Part shown: piece by piece, positions 1 to 8,462 of the stretch
Position numbering within the stretch: position 1 is the first letter of the stretch
How the letters are laid out: every line of letters begins with the position of its first letter
Assembly (NCBI RefSeq): GCF_037543845.1
Contig: NZ_JBBIFX010000001.1
Span: 1,674,001-1,738,000, forward strand
Source of the DNA: Gymnodinialimonas ulvae
Lineage (GTDB): Bacteria > Pseudomonadota > Alphaproteobacteria > Rhodobacterales > Rhodobacteraceae
Length of the DNA stretch: 64,000 nt
Direction of reading: 5' to 3'
Translations under genes and position numbers: made by a program
The notes under the pieces: generated by a model
Databases searched by the model: none
What the model was told of the DNA's origin: nothing
The model's input: only the letters and a program-made list of their open reading frames with translations

Positions 1-492
1 GGCATGTCAGGATCGATGTGTTGCGGAATGGCTCCGCTGGGGTCGTTTGGCGCGCCGCGGCCCTTTTTCAACCACAACTCACGTCTTTGCAATGTGTGGA
101 TTTTCGCCATGGCCCGATCCATTGGCCCGATACCAACACGCAAGCTTTGACGGATATCTTGATAAGCCCGGTCGTCGGACAGAAGACCCAAATCATTCGG
201 ACAAGCAGGATTGCTTGGGCGGCGGCCACTGTCAGAGGAGCCCTGTTTGCGATGTGCGGGTGACTATGTGGCTTTGTCGGATGCCCAAACGTCCCCCACT
301 TTCAAGAACCCGGAAACGGATCATGGATCCGCGAAACTGACAGACCAAGGGACAAAGCCAGGCCGTTTGCGATCGTGTCTGGATGACGTGTTCGCCAGTA
401 AGCACGGCGGACGGCCCAACACCTTGGGGATCTTTTTCGGTGCGTGAAAGGCAGGCATCCTTCCATAGATGATAATCGTTTAAATTCTCCCC
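1..492. other. no recognisable gene
   Basis: This stretch has lower GC than the genes that follow and several short open frames, none with convincing codon use, a ribosome site or a recognisable product. A minus-strand frame stays open from about position 260 to the left edge but has no credible start. It looks like decayed or intergenic DNA next to the MscS relic. Confidence 0.4.
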
Positions 493-576
493 ATGGCAGC
501 CGTGAAGCAGGCTTTGGTCAAAGCGGGGATCGAAATCCCTTTCCCCTACCGCACGTTCAAGGGTAACGAGTTCTAA
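493..576 (+). pseudogene. C-terminal relic of an MscS-family mechanosensitive channel
   Basis: The frame reads MAAVKQALVKAGIEIPFPYR and continues for seven residues to a stop. The pattern of an amphipathic helix followed by AGIEIPFPYRT is the characteristic C-terminal end of small-conductance mechanosensitive channels. An in-frame TAA lies at 481-483, and no upstream reading frame supplies the membrane domain. What remains is about 27 residues of a protein that normally exceeds 250. It sits 36 bases before the potassium transporter genes, so an osmotic-stress channel may once have been next to trkH. It is not expected to make a functional product. Confidence 0.6.
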
Positions 577-612
577 AGTGAATGGCCTTGCGCCACGGGA
601 AATTGCCGCCTG

Positions 613-2076
613 ATGAAATCGAACTCCACCCTCGGTGATGGCGCGGACACATTGCGCCAGCAAATCCGCGCCGGCGTTATCTTGTTGACGCTAGCCAAAC
701 ATGCCCCTGTATTTGCCGTGCTGTACCTACCGCCAGCGCTTTGGGGCATGGCGGAGGGGGAATGGACCTTGGCGCTGAGCCTTCTCGGTCCGGTCCTGAT
801 TGCAATCTGCACCTATGCCGCCGTCGCGCGGCGGGATCTGCCGAAAGACCTGCGTGCTGCCGAGGCGATGGCAAGCGTTGCGCTGGTCTTCTTGATCGCC
901 GCCATCGGTTCAGTTCCCGCCTTCCTCACACTCGGCTTCACACCCGTCAGCGCGTTGTTCGAGGGCATGAGCGGGCTGACAACCACAGGTCTGTCGGTCG
1001 CACAGGATCCCGACAGTTGGCCCTTCGCAGCCCATTTCATGCGAGCGTGGTTGCAATGGATCGGAGGTTTGGTGATGGCAACGGCGGTCTTGGCGCTGAT
1101 CCTGCCGGCGGGCATGTCGACCAGGCGATTGGGACAGGCCGGGATAGATCAGGGCGATCGCATCGCATCCACCCGGGCGAAGGCGCGGCAATTGCTTGTC
1201 GTATATGTGGGCCTGACCGCGCTCATGACGGGCCTCACGATTTTGGCGACCCCCGATTGGCGCGAGGCAGTGGCGCTGACGCTGTCGGGGATTTCAACGG
1301 GCGGCTTTGCGCCGCGATCCGACAGCCTCGCAAGCTATGGGCCGGTCGGGCAAGCGATGGTGATCCTGTCTTGCGTCTTGGGGGCTGTGTCGCTTCTCAC
1401 GTTCGCATTGATCCTGAAAGGTGACTGGCGCGGCGCGTGGCGCATCGGATCGGCGCGTCGGGTTGGGACAGCCATCGCGCTGCTGGGGTTTGCTTTCATG
1501 CTGGCCTACGCGCTTTCACCCGACGCCCGCGCGGCGAACGACGCTTATGGCAGCTTCCTGAATTTCGTCTCCGCGCTGACAACCGCCGGCTATTCGACCA
1601 GCGCCATGCCGGGCGGCGCGCTTCTTGTTGTCGTGCTACTGGCGATGTTGATTGGTGGCGACGCAGGCTCGACCGGCGGCGGGTTGAAGCTTGCGCGCGC
1701 GGGCTTGCTGTTTCGGGCCTTCCGCCACGCCTTCCGTGCCCCCGCGATGCCCGACCGCGCCGTAGCGCCCCTGCGTATGGATGGCGAAAAGGTCAGCGAT
1801 CAGACGATCATCGGTGTGCTCGCACTGATCTTTGTCTATGTCACTGCGATGCTGGCGCTTCTGGTACACTTCACGCTTCATGGTTACCCCGTCGCGCAGA
1901 GCCTGTTTGACACCGTCTCGGCCCTCTCGACTGTTGGCTTGTCGAGTGGCCTGGTCGGGGCGGATCTACCCTGGGACCTAAAGGTCTCACTTACCTTGGC
2001 GATGTGGTTGGGACGGCTTGAATTCATTGCCGTACTCGTTCTGCTTTGGCCGCGAAATTGGATAAGAGGACATTGA
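613..2076 (+). CDS. trkH: Trk-type potassium uptake transmembrane protein TrkH
   Basis: A 487-residue inner-membrane protein with about ten hydrophobic segments. It carries the repeated selectivity-filter loops of TrkH/KtrB proteins: SGLTTTGLSV (about residues 123-132), SGISTGGFAP (about 226-235), SALTTAGYST and SALSTVGLSS near the C-terminus, plus GGDAGSTGGGLKLAR. Length matches the family. TrkH forms the K+-translocating dimer and is gated by the cytosolic nucleotide-binding protein TrkA, encoded two bases downstream. No strong ribosome site precedes the chosen ATG, so the exact start is somewhat uncertain. Confidence 0.93.
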   Translation: MKSNSTLGDGADTLRQQIRAGVILLTLAKHAPVFAVLYLPPALWGMAEGEWTLALSLLGPVLIAICTYAAVARRDLPKDLRAAEAMASVALVFLIAAIGSVPAFLTLGFTPVSALFEGMSGLTTTGLSVAQDPDSWPFAAHFMRAWLQWIGGLVMATAVLALILPAGMSTRRLGQAGIDQGDRIASTRAKARQLLVVYVGLTALMTGLTILATPDWREAVALTLSGISTGGFAPRSDSLASYGPVGQAMVILSCVLGAVSLLTFALILKGDWRGAWRIGSARRVGTAIALLGFAFMLAYALSPDARAANDAYGSFLNFVSALTTAGYSTSAMPGGALLVVVLLAMLIGGDAGSTGGGLKLARAGLLFRAFRHAFRAPAMPDRAVAPLRMDGEKVSDQTIIGVLALIFVYVTAMLALLVHFTLHGYPVAQSLFDTVSALSTVGLSSGLVGADLPWDLKVSLTLAMWLGRLEFIAVLVLLWPRNWIRGH

Positions 2077-2078
2077 CG

Positions 2079-2726
2079 ATGCGCGTTACAATCCTTGGCG
2101 CTTCCCGGTTCGGGGCCGCGATTGCGGAGCAGCTGATCGACGCCAACCACGAAGTCGTGCTGGTCGATAAGGATCGCGCGCGCCTCGACAAATTGTCCGA
2201 GCGGCTCGATTGCGGCATGATCGAAGGCGACGGCACCATGCCGACGGTCCTGCGCGAGGCGTTCCGTGACGGTGACGATGTCTTTATCGCCGTGACCAAT
2301 GCCTCGGACGACAATATCCTCGCCTCGATTGTCGCGCGATCTGTGGGCTATGGGCGTGTGATCCCGCAGATCACGTCAATGGAGTTGATGGATGTCTGCC
2401 ATGAGCTCGAATTAAACGACGTGATCAATCCGCATGCGACCGTCGCTGACAGTATCTGCTCAGGGCTGGAGGATCGCACCGCCGTGGATCAGGATGCGAC
2501 ACTGCACCATGAACTGGCGTTCAAGCGGATCTTGGTATCCGAGGCGATGGCGGGTCAGGTGTTCGGCGATTTGGACGTACCAGAATACGCTCGCCCGATT
2601 GCTTTGGTTCGCGACGAGCGTGAGGCCTGGCCAAAAGCGGACACCAGCTTGCAAGCCGACGATTACATCCTCTTTGCGGTAGAACGAGACCGGATCGACG
2701 ATCTGACCCAGCACTTTGGCGGCTAA
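2079..2726 (+). CDS. trkA: TrkA-type RCK regulatory subunit of the potassium transporter
   Basis: A 215-residue cytosolic protein that starts two bases after the trkH stop, so the two are surely co-translated. The N-terminus MRVTILGASRFGAAIAEQL is a Rossmann NAD-binding motif, followed by VVLVDKDRARLD with the acidic ribose-binding end of strand 2. The rest matches a TrkA-N plus TrkA-C (RCK) unit. It has one such unit, as in KtrA, rather than the tandem pair of the roughly 450-residue TrkA of E. coli, so it probably works as an oligomer on TrkH. Its stop overlaps the convergent MATE gene by four bases. Confidence 0.88.
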   Translation: MRVTILGASRFGAAIAEQLIDANHEVVLVDKDRARLDKLSERLDCGMIEGDGTMPTVLREAFRDGDDVFIAVTNASDDNILASIVARSVGYGRVIPQITSMELMDVCHELELNDVINPHATVADSICSGLEDRTAVDQDATLHHELAFKRILVSEAMAGQVFGDLDVPEYARPIALVRDEREAWPKADTSLQADDYILFAVERDRIDDLTQHFGG

Positions 2727-4087
2727 GCGCCTACCAGGTCCGACATCCGCTTTTTGGACGGCAAAAGATCGGCGCGTTTAGCAAGGTAGATTGCGCCGAT
2801 GACAGCTGCGGCGTTTGCCAGAACGGCCGCGCCAAGGATCCCCGCATAGCCAAACAAAATGACCCCCGCCCATGCCGCTGGCAGGTAGATTGCGAAAATG
2901 CGCGCAAGGCTCAGCGTCATGGAATAGACCGCCTTGGATCGCGCGTTCATGGCGGCGTTTGCGGTGACCAGGATGCCGTAGCCAAACAAGCTCCAGCCGA
3001 CGACTTTCAGGTACAACGCCGCAAACTCTGCGGCTTCGCTCTCTCCCGCGAAGGCGCGGGCCAACGGATCGGCAAAGGCGGTCAGAGCGATGGCCAAGAG
3101 CACGCCATAGGCAAGGCAAAAGGTCCAGGCTTGCACGACAGCGGCACGGGCGCGGTCGTTCTTTTTCGCGCCCCAGTTCTGCCCGACCACCGGCCCAATC
3201 CCGGCCGAGAGCGCCAGAAGCACGACGATTGCCACCGACTGCACACGGCTCGCCGCGCCGAAGCCGGCGACCGCGGCCTCGCCCAAGGTTGCTACGGCGG
3301 CCGTCACCAAAGCCATCCCCGCCGGGTTGATTGCGTTTGAGAACGCCGCAGGTCCTCCAACCGCACCCACCTCGCGCATGCTGGATCCAAGGCCTTTCAG
3401 GACGTCCCCGCAGACCCGCAAATACCCATATTTGATCGCAACGATCGATGCGGCTGCGACGGCGACGAGGCGCCCGATAAAGGTCGCCAATGCCGCACCG
3501 CCCGTACCCATACCCTCCACCGGGCCCCAACCGAAGATCAGGACCGGATTGAGAGCGATATTGACTGCCGCCGCGCAGATCATGAACACCGACGCGTAAA
3601 CCGCATCGCCATGAGCGCGGAAGATGGCGTTGATGATCATCATCACCACGAGAAACGGGAATGATGCCGACCAGATCGGAACATAGGCCCGGATCTCATC
3701 CATCACGGCGACGCCTGCGCCCATTGCGCCGAAAATCCACGGGAAGATCAGAAAGAAAAGCGCCGCGACACCGGCCGCAAGGACGGCGCCCAAGCCAAGC
3801 GAATGCAGTGATAGGCGAAAGATCTCGGCGCCCGTGGCCTCGCGTCCAATGGCCTGTGAGATGGTGGCATTCGCCCCGGCAGATAGACCGATGGCCAAGG
3901 ACGATAGCGCCGTGGTGACAGGATAGATGAAGCCGACCGCCGCCAACGGCTCGCCCCCCAATTGCCCCAAGAAATACGCGTCGGCCAAGCCGATGGATAA
4001 GACCGCCAGAATGCCAAGCGACATCGGCGCAGATACACGTGCCAGCGCACGCCAAACTGGGCCCTCGGTCAGGTTTCTTTTCGCCAT
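2723..4087 (-). CDS. MATE-family multidrug/sodium antiporter
   Basis: A 454-residue membrane protein with twelve predicted helices in two similar halves, as expected for MATE (NorM/DinF-like) transporters. Family-like features are the N-terminal APMSLGILAVLSIGLADAYF, GALG-type loops, and GPVVGQNWGAKKNDRA in the second half. Such proteins export cationic drugs or toxic metabolites in exchange for Na+ or H+; the substrate here cannot be read from the sequence. The gene stands alone between the convergent trkA and the terminator of the csbD operon. Confidence 0.9.
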   Translation of the reverse strand: MAKRNLTEGPVWRALARVSAPMSLGILAVLSIGLADAYFLGQLGGEPLAAVGFIYPVTTALSSLAIGLSAGANATISQAIGREATGAEIFRLSLHSLGLGAVLAAGVAALFFLIFPWIFGAMGAGVAVMDEIRAYVPIWSASFPFLVVMMIINAIFRAHGDAVYASVFMICAAAVNIALNPVLIFGWGPVEGMGTGGAALATFIGRLVAVAAASIVAIKYGYLRVCGDVLKGLGSSMREVGAVGGPAAFSNAINPAGMALVTAAVATLGEAAVAGFGAASRVQSVAIVVLLALSAGIGPVVGQNWGAKKNDRARAAVVQAWTFCLAYGVLLAIALTAFADPLARAFAGESEAAEFAALYLKVVGWSLFGYGILVTANAAMNARSKAVYSMTLSLARIFAIYLPAAWAGVILFGYAGILGAAVLANAAAVIGAIYLAKRADLLPSKKRMSDLVGA

Positions 4088-4113
4088 ATTCTATTCCGTC
4101 GCCCGCCTTACAC

Positions 4114-4151
4114 AAAAAAAAAAACGCGCCGCCCGCGGTGGCGGACGGCGC
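4114..4151 (-). terminator. Rho-independent terminator of csbD
   Basis: On the minus strand an 11-bp GC-rich stem (4141-4151 with 4126-4136, one G-T wobble) closes a four-base loop and is followed by eleven T residues. It lies 23 bases beyond the csbD stop. Confidence 0.9.
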
Positions 4152-4173
4152 AGTATGAAATCAATTGAACGCC

Positions 4174-4371
4174 TCAGATCTTGGCGAGGATCTTGTCCAT
4201 GGTCTCGCGCACTTCTTCCTTGGATTTGCCAAGCTTCTGCTGAAGTTGACCCTCCATCTGGTCGCGGTCACCTTTGGCCTGCTCAAGATCGTCATCGGTC
4301 AGGTCACCATAAGCTTCCTGAAGATGACCCTTGATCTCAGTCCACTTGCCTTCGATTTGGTCGCGATTCAT
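4174..4371 (-). CDS. CsbD-family stress protein
   Basis: A 65-residue hydrophilic protein beginning MNRDQIEGKWTEIKGHLQEA, the CsbD signature, with the typical D/E/K-rich amphipathic helices and length. CsbD proteins are induced by the general stress regulon in many bacteria; their biochemical role is unknown. A clear AGGAAAGGA ribosome site precedes the start. It lies 51 bases downstream of the small membrane protein gene at 4423-4650 and is followed by a strong terminator. The two genes probably share the EcfG-type promoter at 4679-4703. Confidence 0.9.
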   Translation of the reverse strand: MNRDQIEGKWTEIKGHLQEAYGDLTDDDLEQAKGDRDQMEGQLQQKLGKSKEEVRETMDKILAKI

Positions 4372-4422
4372 TGCGTGTCCTTTCCTGTTTGGTGGAATGC
4401 CGTGCGTACACGACAGATCCGA

Positions 4423-4650
4423 TTAGCTGTCGTCTGCTTCGGGCGGGGTCACCTCGATGCTCGGCACGGTGACGGTTTCCTCGGTGACTTCGACGTCGCC
4501 CACCTCGGCGTCGAACTCAGGCAGCTGACCACCTTCAACGGACACCTCCGGAAGTTCGCCGTCCTGCGTCTGATCAATGTCGACCATGTAGGCCCCACCA
4601 ATGGCCAGAAGGGCGATGGCGACAGCCGCAATGATAATTCCGGTTCTCAT
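4423..4650 (-). CDS. small membrane-anchored acidic protein
   Basis: A 75-residue protein with an N-terminal hydrophobic segment (MRTGIIIAAVAIALLAIGG) followed by a very acidic Val/Glu/Pro-rich tail. It is probably a signal-anchor protein with a periplasmic tail. The ATG at 4650 is preferred over a TTG at 4656 because an AAGGAGA ribosome site sits seven bases upstream of it. I recognise no family. It is the first gene after an exact EcfG-type promoter and is followed by csbD, which suggests a stress or envelope role, but this is inferred from position only. Confidence 0.7.
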   Translation of the reverse strand: MRTGIIIAAVAIALLAIGGAYMVDIDQTQDGELPEVSVEGGQLPEFDAEVGDVEVTEETVTVPSIEVTPPEADDS

Positions 4651-4678
4651 AATCAATCTCCTTCGTGTCTGCTTGGAA

Positions 4679-4703
4679 AACGCGGCCCGCCACAGAAGGT
4701 TCC
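4679..4703 (-). promoter_or_regulatory. EcfG-type (general stress) promoter for the 4650/csbD operon
   Basis: Minus strand: GGAAC (4703-4699), 16-base spacer, CGTT (4682-4679), an exact match to the alphaproteobacterial EcfG consensus. It ends 29 bases before the start codon at 4650. Confidence 0.8.
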
Positions 4704-4717
4704 GGAAAAAATACGTT

Positions 4718-6346
4718 TCAGGCCAATGATCCGTCGTAGCGAACCGGAACAGTGATCAAGTGCCTGCGCTCGGGCGCAGTGCGCACCGCCAGGCAATCGC
4801 GAAGGTCGCGCGCCGTGTTGCACGATGTATGGTGCCAGCCAAACGCGCCGGCCAGTTGCGCCCAGTCGATCTGACTGAAGCCGAGGTCGGGGCGCTGCCC
4901 GGTCTCCCCTTCCTGCTTGTCCTCGATCAGGCCGTATCCGCCATCGATCCAGACCACGACGCTCATGGCCAGATCCAGCCGCGTGGCCGTCTCCATATCT
5001 TGGATGTTCATCATGACGTCGCCGTCGCCACACACCGCCAGCACACGGTCGTAGCGGCCCAACCGGGCGGCCGCGATCGTTCCGGGCAAGGCAAGCCCCA
5101 TCCCCGCAAGGCCATTTGCGATGATGACCTGTCCAGGTTCGCCCGGCATCAGGTTGCGCGCCAGCGACAACTTGTGCGTGCCGACACCGGAGAGGATGAG
5201 ATCGCCGTCACCCAGCGTGTTGTTCAGCGCCGCGACAAGGGCCGTATCGGACGGCGGCGTGTCGTCCAGTTTGCCAAGCGCATGGTTCAGATCGCTCAGC
5301 AATCCGGCCCGTGCCGCCCGCGCATCTGCCCAGAGGTCAGCCTTCCGTGACGCCGCGCGGCCCAAACCGTCCAGGGTCGCCTCAAAATCCCCAATCACCT
5401 CAGAGGTCACGCGCCAGCCGAGATCGCGCTGACCTTCCGTCGTGTCGATCCGAAGGGTCGGGATCTCGCCACCTTGGGATAGCTTTGAGACAGGGTATTC
5501 CACCGGATCCAATCCGACCGCGATCAACAGGTCCGACGCGGCAATTGCGCGATCCACATGGTCGTTCACAGGCAATCCGAAAGCACCCAAATGCAACGCA
5601 TGGTCCGGCGGCAAAAGGCCCTTGGCCATAAAACTGGTGGCCACCGGGAGGCCTGTGCGGTCTATGAAGTCCGCAAAGGCCCCATCGGCCCCGGCGCGTC
5701 CGACCCCGGCACCGGCGAGCACCAAGGGTCGCGTTGCAGCGTTGAGCTGATTGACGGCGTCGGAGAGTGCTTTCGGGTTTGGGAAAGGCGCGGCGATCTG
5801 CGGTTTGCCGATGCTGCTCGGCGCAGTATCCAGCGTGGCACCGGCAAGATCTTCGGGAAGCGAGACATGCACAGCCCCTGGCGTGCCACCAATTGCCGTG
5901 CGCAGGGCCTCGGCAACGAGGTCGCCGATTTGGCTCGCCTCGCGGATCAGCACAGATTGCTTTGCAACCGGTTGGAACAGGCGTTCAAGATCAATGATCT
6001 GATGTGAGGCGGCGCCCCGATGCAAACGCGAGCGTGCGCCCTGTCCGGTGATGGCGATCAACGGCACATGGTCAAGCGTTGCGTCGGCCACCCCGGTCAC
6101 CAGATTGGTGGCACCCGGCCCAAGCGTTGCAAGGCACGCCGCGGGTCGCCCGGTCAGCCGACCGTGAACCGACGCCATGAAGGCGGCCGCCTGTTCATGG
6201 CGGCACAAGACGATTTCGATTTCGGAAGCCTGCAGCGCAGCCATCAAGTCGCTGGTTTCCTCACCCGGAAGAGCGAAGACCGTGTCGATGCCTCCATCCG
6301 ACAGGCATTGTACGAAGGCCTCCGCGCCCGTGATCGGCTTCGTCAT
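4718..6346 (-). CDS. thiamine diphosphate-dependent acetolactate synthase-like enzyme
   Basis: A 542-residue three-domain ThDP enzyme. The N-terminal Pyr domain has FALPGEETSDLMAAL with the catalytic-type Glu, the middle domain resembles the acetolactate synthase family, and the C-terminal PP domain has GDGDVMMNIQDMETA. In the ThDP motif the usual W-N-D/L-N-N reads WIDGGYG, so one conserved Asn is Ile. No small regulatory subunit is adjacent, so this is not a canonical ilvB; the 2-oxoacid substrate is unknown. ATG 6346 (ribosome site GGGAG) overlaps the gdhA stop as TGATG, indicating coupled translation. Confidence 0.85.
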   Translation of the reverse strand: MTKPITGAEAFVQCLSDGGIDTVFALPGEETSDLMAALQASEIEIVLCRHEQAAAFMASVHGRLTGRPAACLATLGPGATNLVTGVADATLDHVPLIAITGQGARSRLHRGAASHQIIDLERLFQPVAKQSVLIREASQIGDLVAEALRTAIGGTPGAVHVSLPEDLAGATLDTAPSSIGKPQIAAPFPNPKALSDAVNQLNAATRPLVLAGAGVGRAGADGAFADFIDRTGLPVATSFMAKGLLPPDHALHLGAFGLPVNDHVDRAIAASDLLIAVGLDPVEYPVSKLSQGGEIPTLRIDTTEGQRDLGWRVTSEVIGDFEATLDGLGRAASRKADLWADARAARAGLLSDLNHALGKLDDTPPSDTALVAALNNTLGDGDLILSGVGTHKLSLARNLMPGEPGQVIIANGLAGMGLALPGTIAAARLGRYDRVLAVCGDGDVMMNIQDMETATRLDLAMSVVVWIDGGYGLIEDKQEGETGQRPDLGFSQIDWAQLAGAFGWHHTSCNTARDLRDCLAVRTAPERRHLITVPVRYDGSLA

Positions 6347-7686
6347 CAAATCGCTCCCATCGCAGCGATCGCATCTGCCACGGTTCGGAAGGCCGCAATA
6401 TTTGCCCCCTTGGAATAGTCGATCCGGTTGCCCGACCGCCCCTCGTCGGCGGCGCGGGCATGAATGCGTTTCATGATCTGCTTCAGGTCTGCGTCAACCT
6501 CTTCTGCGGTTGCATAGCGGCGATGGCTGTTCTGGCTCATCTCAAGGCCCGACACCGCAACACCTCCGGCATTTGCCGCCTTGCCCGGCGCGTGCAACAG
6601 CCCGCCGTTGGCGATAATATCGATGGCATCGGAAGTCAGCGGCATATTCGCGCCTTCGGCAACGATTTGAGTGCCTTGATCGACGAGCGCCTTGGCCATG
6701 TCCTTGTCTAACTCGTTCTGGGTGGCGCAGGGCAAGGCGATATCGACGTCCTGCTCCCACGGCATTGCCCCTGCCACGTAGCGTGCTTTCGTATCTTCAG
6801 GCGGGTGAGAGATATCTTCACCGGCCTGTTTGCGGGCCCGGACCCAGGCGATTGTGGCAGCATCGATTCCATCCTCGGCCACCAATGTGCCTGAGGTGTC
6901 GGACAACGTGATCACGTGGGCCCCAGCTTCCACGGCCTTTTCCGCCGCATGGGTGGCGACATTGCCCTTACCCGAGATTGCGACGCGCTTGCCCGCCAAA
7001 TCGGCACCCTGTTCGGCCAACATGGCCTGTACGAAGTAGATTAGCCCATAGCCCGTCGCCTCCGTCCGGATCTGGGATCCGCCAAACGATGCGCCCTTGC
7101 CGGTCAGCGCGCCGGTAAACTCCAGCGCATGTGCCTTGTAGGCCGCAAAGAGCCAGCCGATTTCTCGTGTTCCGACATTGATGTCGCCCGCCGGGACGTC
7201 CCGGTCAGGCCCGATAAATGGCGCAAGTTGGCACATGAAGGCATGGCAGAAGCGCATGATCTCTGCGTCTGACCGGCCGGTAGGGTCGAAGTCCGCACCC
7301 CCCTTCCCGCCGCCAAGCGGCAGGCCCGTCAACGCGTTCTTGAACACCTGCTCAAAGCCAAGAAACTTTAGGATCGACGGCGACACCGTCGGATGAAAGC
7401 GCAGGCCACCCTTATACGGGCCGATCGCATCGGAATATTGCACGCGCCAGCCGCGATTGACCTGCGTCTCGCCCGCGTCGTCTTGCCAGACAACCCGAAA
7501 GCCGATGACCCGATCCGGTTCGGCCAGCCGGTCGAGCACTTTCGCGGCGGTATAGCCAGAATGCGCCTTTTCAATGGTGATCACGTCTTGCGCAACATGG
7601 CGCACGGCCTGATGAAATTCGGTTTGGTTGGGCGAGTGTGTCTCGACCCTGTTCATGAATTCGTTGACGAGCGTATGCCGTGACAT
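6346..7686 (-). CDS. gdhA: NADP-type glutamate dehydrogenase
   Basis: A 446-residue enzyme matching the hexameric GdhA family in length. It interconverts 2-oxoglutarate plus ammonia and glutamate. Visible signatures are GGLRFHPTVSPSILKFLGFEQ, the catalytic-loop GGGKGGADFDP with active-site Lys residues, and the Rossmann segment VAISGKGNVATHAAEKA. I chose ATG 7686 because AAAGGG lies six bases upstream; an in-frame ATG at 7710 has no ribosome site. It is translationally coupled to the downstream ThDP enzyme. It follows the DUF1328 gene by 81 bases and could be reached by transcripts from that promoter. Confidence 0.93.
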   Translation of the reverse strand: MSRHTLVNEFMNRVETHSPNQTEFHQAVRHVAQDVITIEKAHSGYTAAKVLDRLAEPDRVIGFRVVWQDDAGETQVNRGWRVQYSDAIGPYKGGLRFHPTVSPSILKFLGFEQVFKNALTGLPLGGGKGGADFDPTGRSDAEIMRFCHAFMCQLAPFIGPDRDVPAGDINVGTREIGWLFAAYKAHALEFTGALTGKGASFGGSQIRTEATGYGLIYFVQAMLAEQGADLAGKRVAISGKGNVATHAAEKAVEAGAHVITLSDTSGTLVAEDGIDAATIAWVRARKQAGEDISHPPEDTKARYVAGAMPWEQDVDIALPCATQNELDKDMAKALVDQGTQIVAEGANMPLTSDAIDIIANGGLLHAPGKAANAGGVAVSGLEMSQNSHRRYATAEEVDADLKQIMKRIHARAADEGRSGNRIDYSKGANIAAFRTVADAIAAMGAI

Positions 7687-7767
7687 CCACTGCCCTTTCG
7701 TTTTTGCCATGCAAAAAGGGCAGCCAATCCGCGTCGGATCAGCCGCCCTCTTTCGATCTTCGCCGCT

Positions 7768-7935
7768 TTACGACGAGCTTCTGACAGCCCGCACGATCAG
7801 CGTGACAACAAACAGCGCCACGAAGATGAAGAACAGGATTTGCGCGATGCCCGCAGATGCGCTGGCAATACCGCCAAATCCAAACAGTGCCGCGACAAGC
7901 GCGACGATCAAAAATGTGATAGCCCAACCAAGCAT
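7768..7935 (-). CDS. DUF1328 (YtjA-like) small membrane protein
   Basis: A 55-residue protein, MLGWAITFLIVALVAALFGF and onward, with two hydrophobic helices separated by the GGIASASAGIAQ turn, diagnostic of the DUF1328/YtjA family. It is an integral inner-membrane protein of unknown function that is frequently stress-induced. An EcfG-like promoter lies just upstream at 7966-7990, consistent with induction in the general stress response. Confidence 0.88.
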   Translation of the reverse strand: MLGWAITFLIVALVAALFGFGGIASASAGIAQILFFIFVALFVVTLIVRAVRSSS

Positions 7936-7965
7936 GGTATATCTCCGTTACAGTTACGGATAAGC

Positions 7966-7990
7966 AACCGGCCCACGCGCGTTGGGTTCC
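7966..7990 (-). promoter_or_regulatory. EcfG-like promoter of the DUF1328 gene
   Basis: Minus strand: GGAAC (7990-7986), 16-base spacer, GGTT (7969-7966). The -10 differs from CGTT at its first base, like the sites at phyR/nepR. It ends 31 bases before the start codon. Confidence 0.6.
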
Positions 7991-7997
7991 AAAAAAA

Positions 7998-8351
7998 TCA
8001 GAAAACCTTCACCTGGGTCAACAAGTTCTGCACATCTTCGCTGCGAAATGGCTGCTTCAGCAGATGGACGCCACGCGGGACGGACGCCATGCCGCCACAT
8101 CCGTTCATGGCGACCACGGGCGTGCCACGACGAAGCCAGCCCTGAATCTGCACTGCCTGCAGCAGCAATTTGGCCGAGCCTTCGACAAACGCAATTGCAT
8201 CACTCTCGATCTGAACCTCGTCAAGGCTCCGGATCACCAGCACCTCACCTGCCCCCTCCGACAACAGCAATTGGCGCAAATCCTCTCCCACCAGCGGGTT
8301 GCCGTGGCAGACGACGGCCCTGCTGCGTGGCCCGTCTATCAAACGGTCCAT
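7998..8351 (-). CDS. degenerate response-regulator receiver (pseudo-receiver) protein
   Basis: A 117-residue stand-alone protein with the alternating pattern of a receiver domain: an RAVVCHGNPLVGEDLRQLL opening, GTPVVAMNG in place of strand 4, and LLKQPF as the equivalent of the conserved Lys-Pro. The strand that should carry the phosphorylated Asp reads IAFVEGS, so the Asp is missing and a Glu is near its place; the opening acidic pair is also absent. It probably acts without phosphorylation, as a protein-interaction module. ATG 8351 has AGAGG six bases upstream. It faces away from the Crp/Fnr gene. Confidence 0.6.
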   Translation of the reverse strand: MDRLIDGPRSRAVVCHGNPLVGEDLRQLLLSEGAGEVLVIRSLDEVQIESDAIAFVEGSAKLLLQAVQIQGWLRRGTPVVAMNGCGGMASVPRGVHLLKQPFRSEDVQNLLTQVKVF

Positions 8352-8373
8352 CACTCACCTCTAAATCACATTT

Positions 8374-8398
8374 GGAACAAACCGATTGCTTGTTCGTT
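8374..8398 (+). promoter_or_regulatory. EcfG-type promoter of the Crp/Fnr gene
   Basis: GGAAC (8374-8378), 16-base spacer, CGTT (8395-8398): an exact EcfG consensus on the plus strand, 64 bases before the start codon at 8463. Confidence 0.8.
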
Positions 8399-8462
8399 GA
8401 CCCCCAATGCCAACAATGCGCTGGCCGCGCATTAAACTGCGACATAGCTACCGCAAGGAAAC

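Noticed and set aside
1..260. Minus-strand frame open to the left edge that could be a partial gene
   Set aside because: No credible start codon with ribosome site, mixed codon use and no recognisable product; retained only as a gap note.
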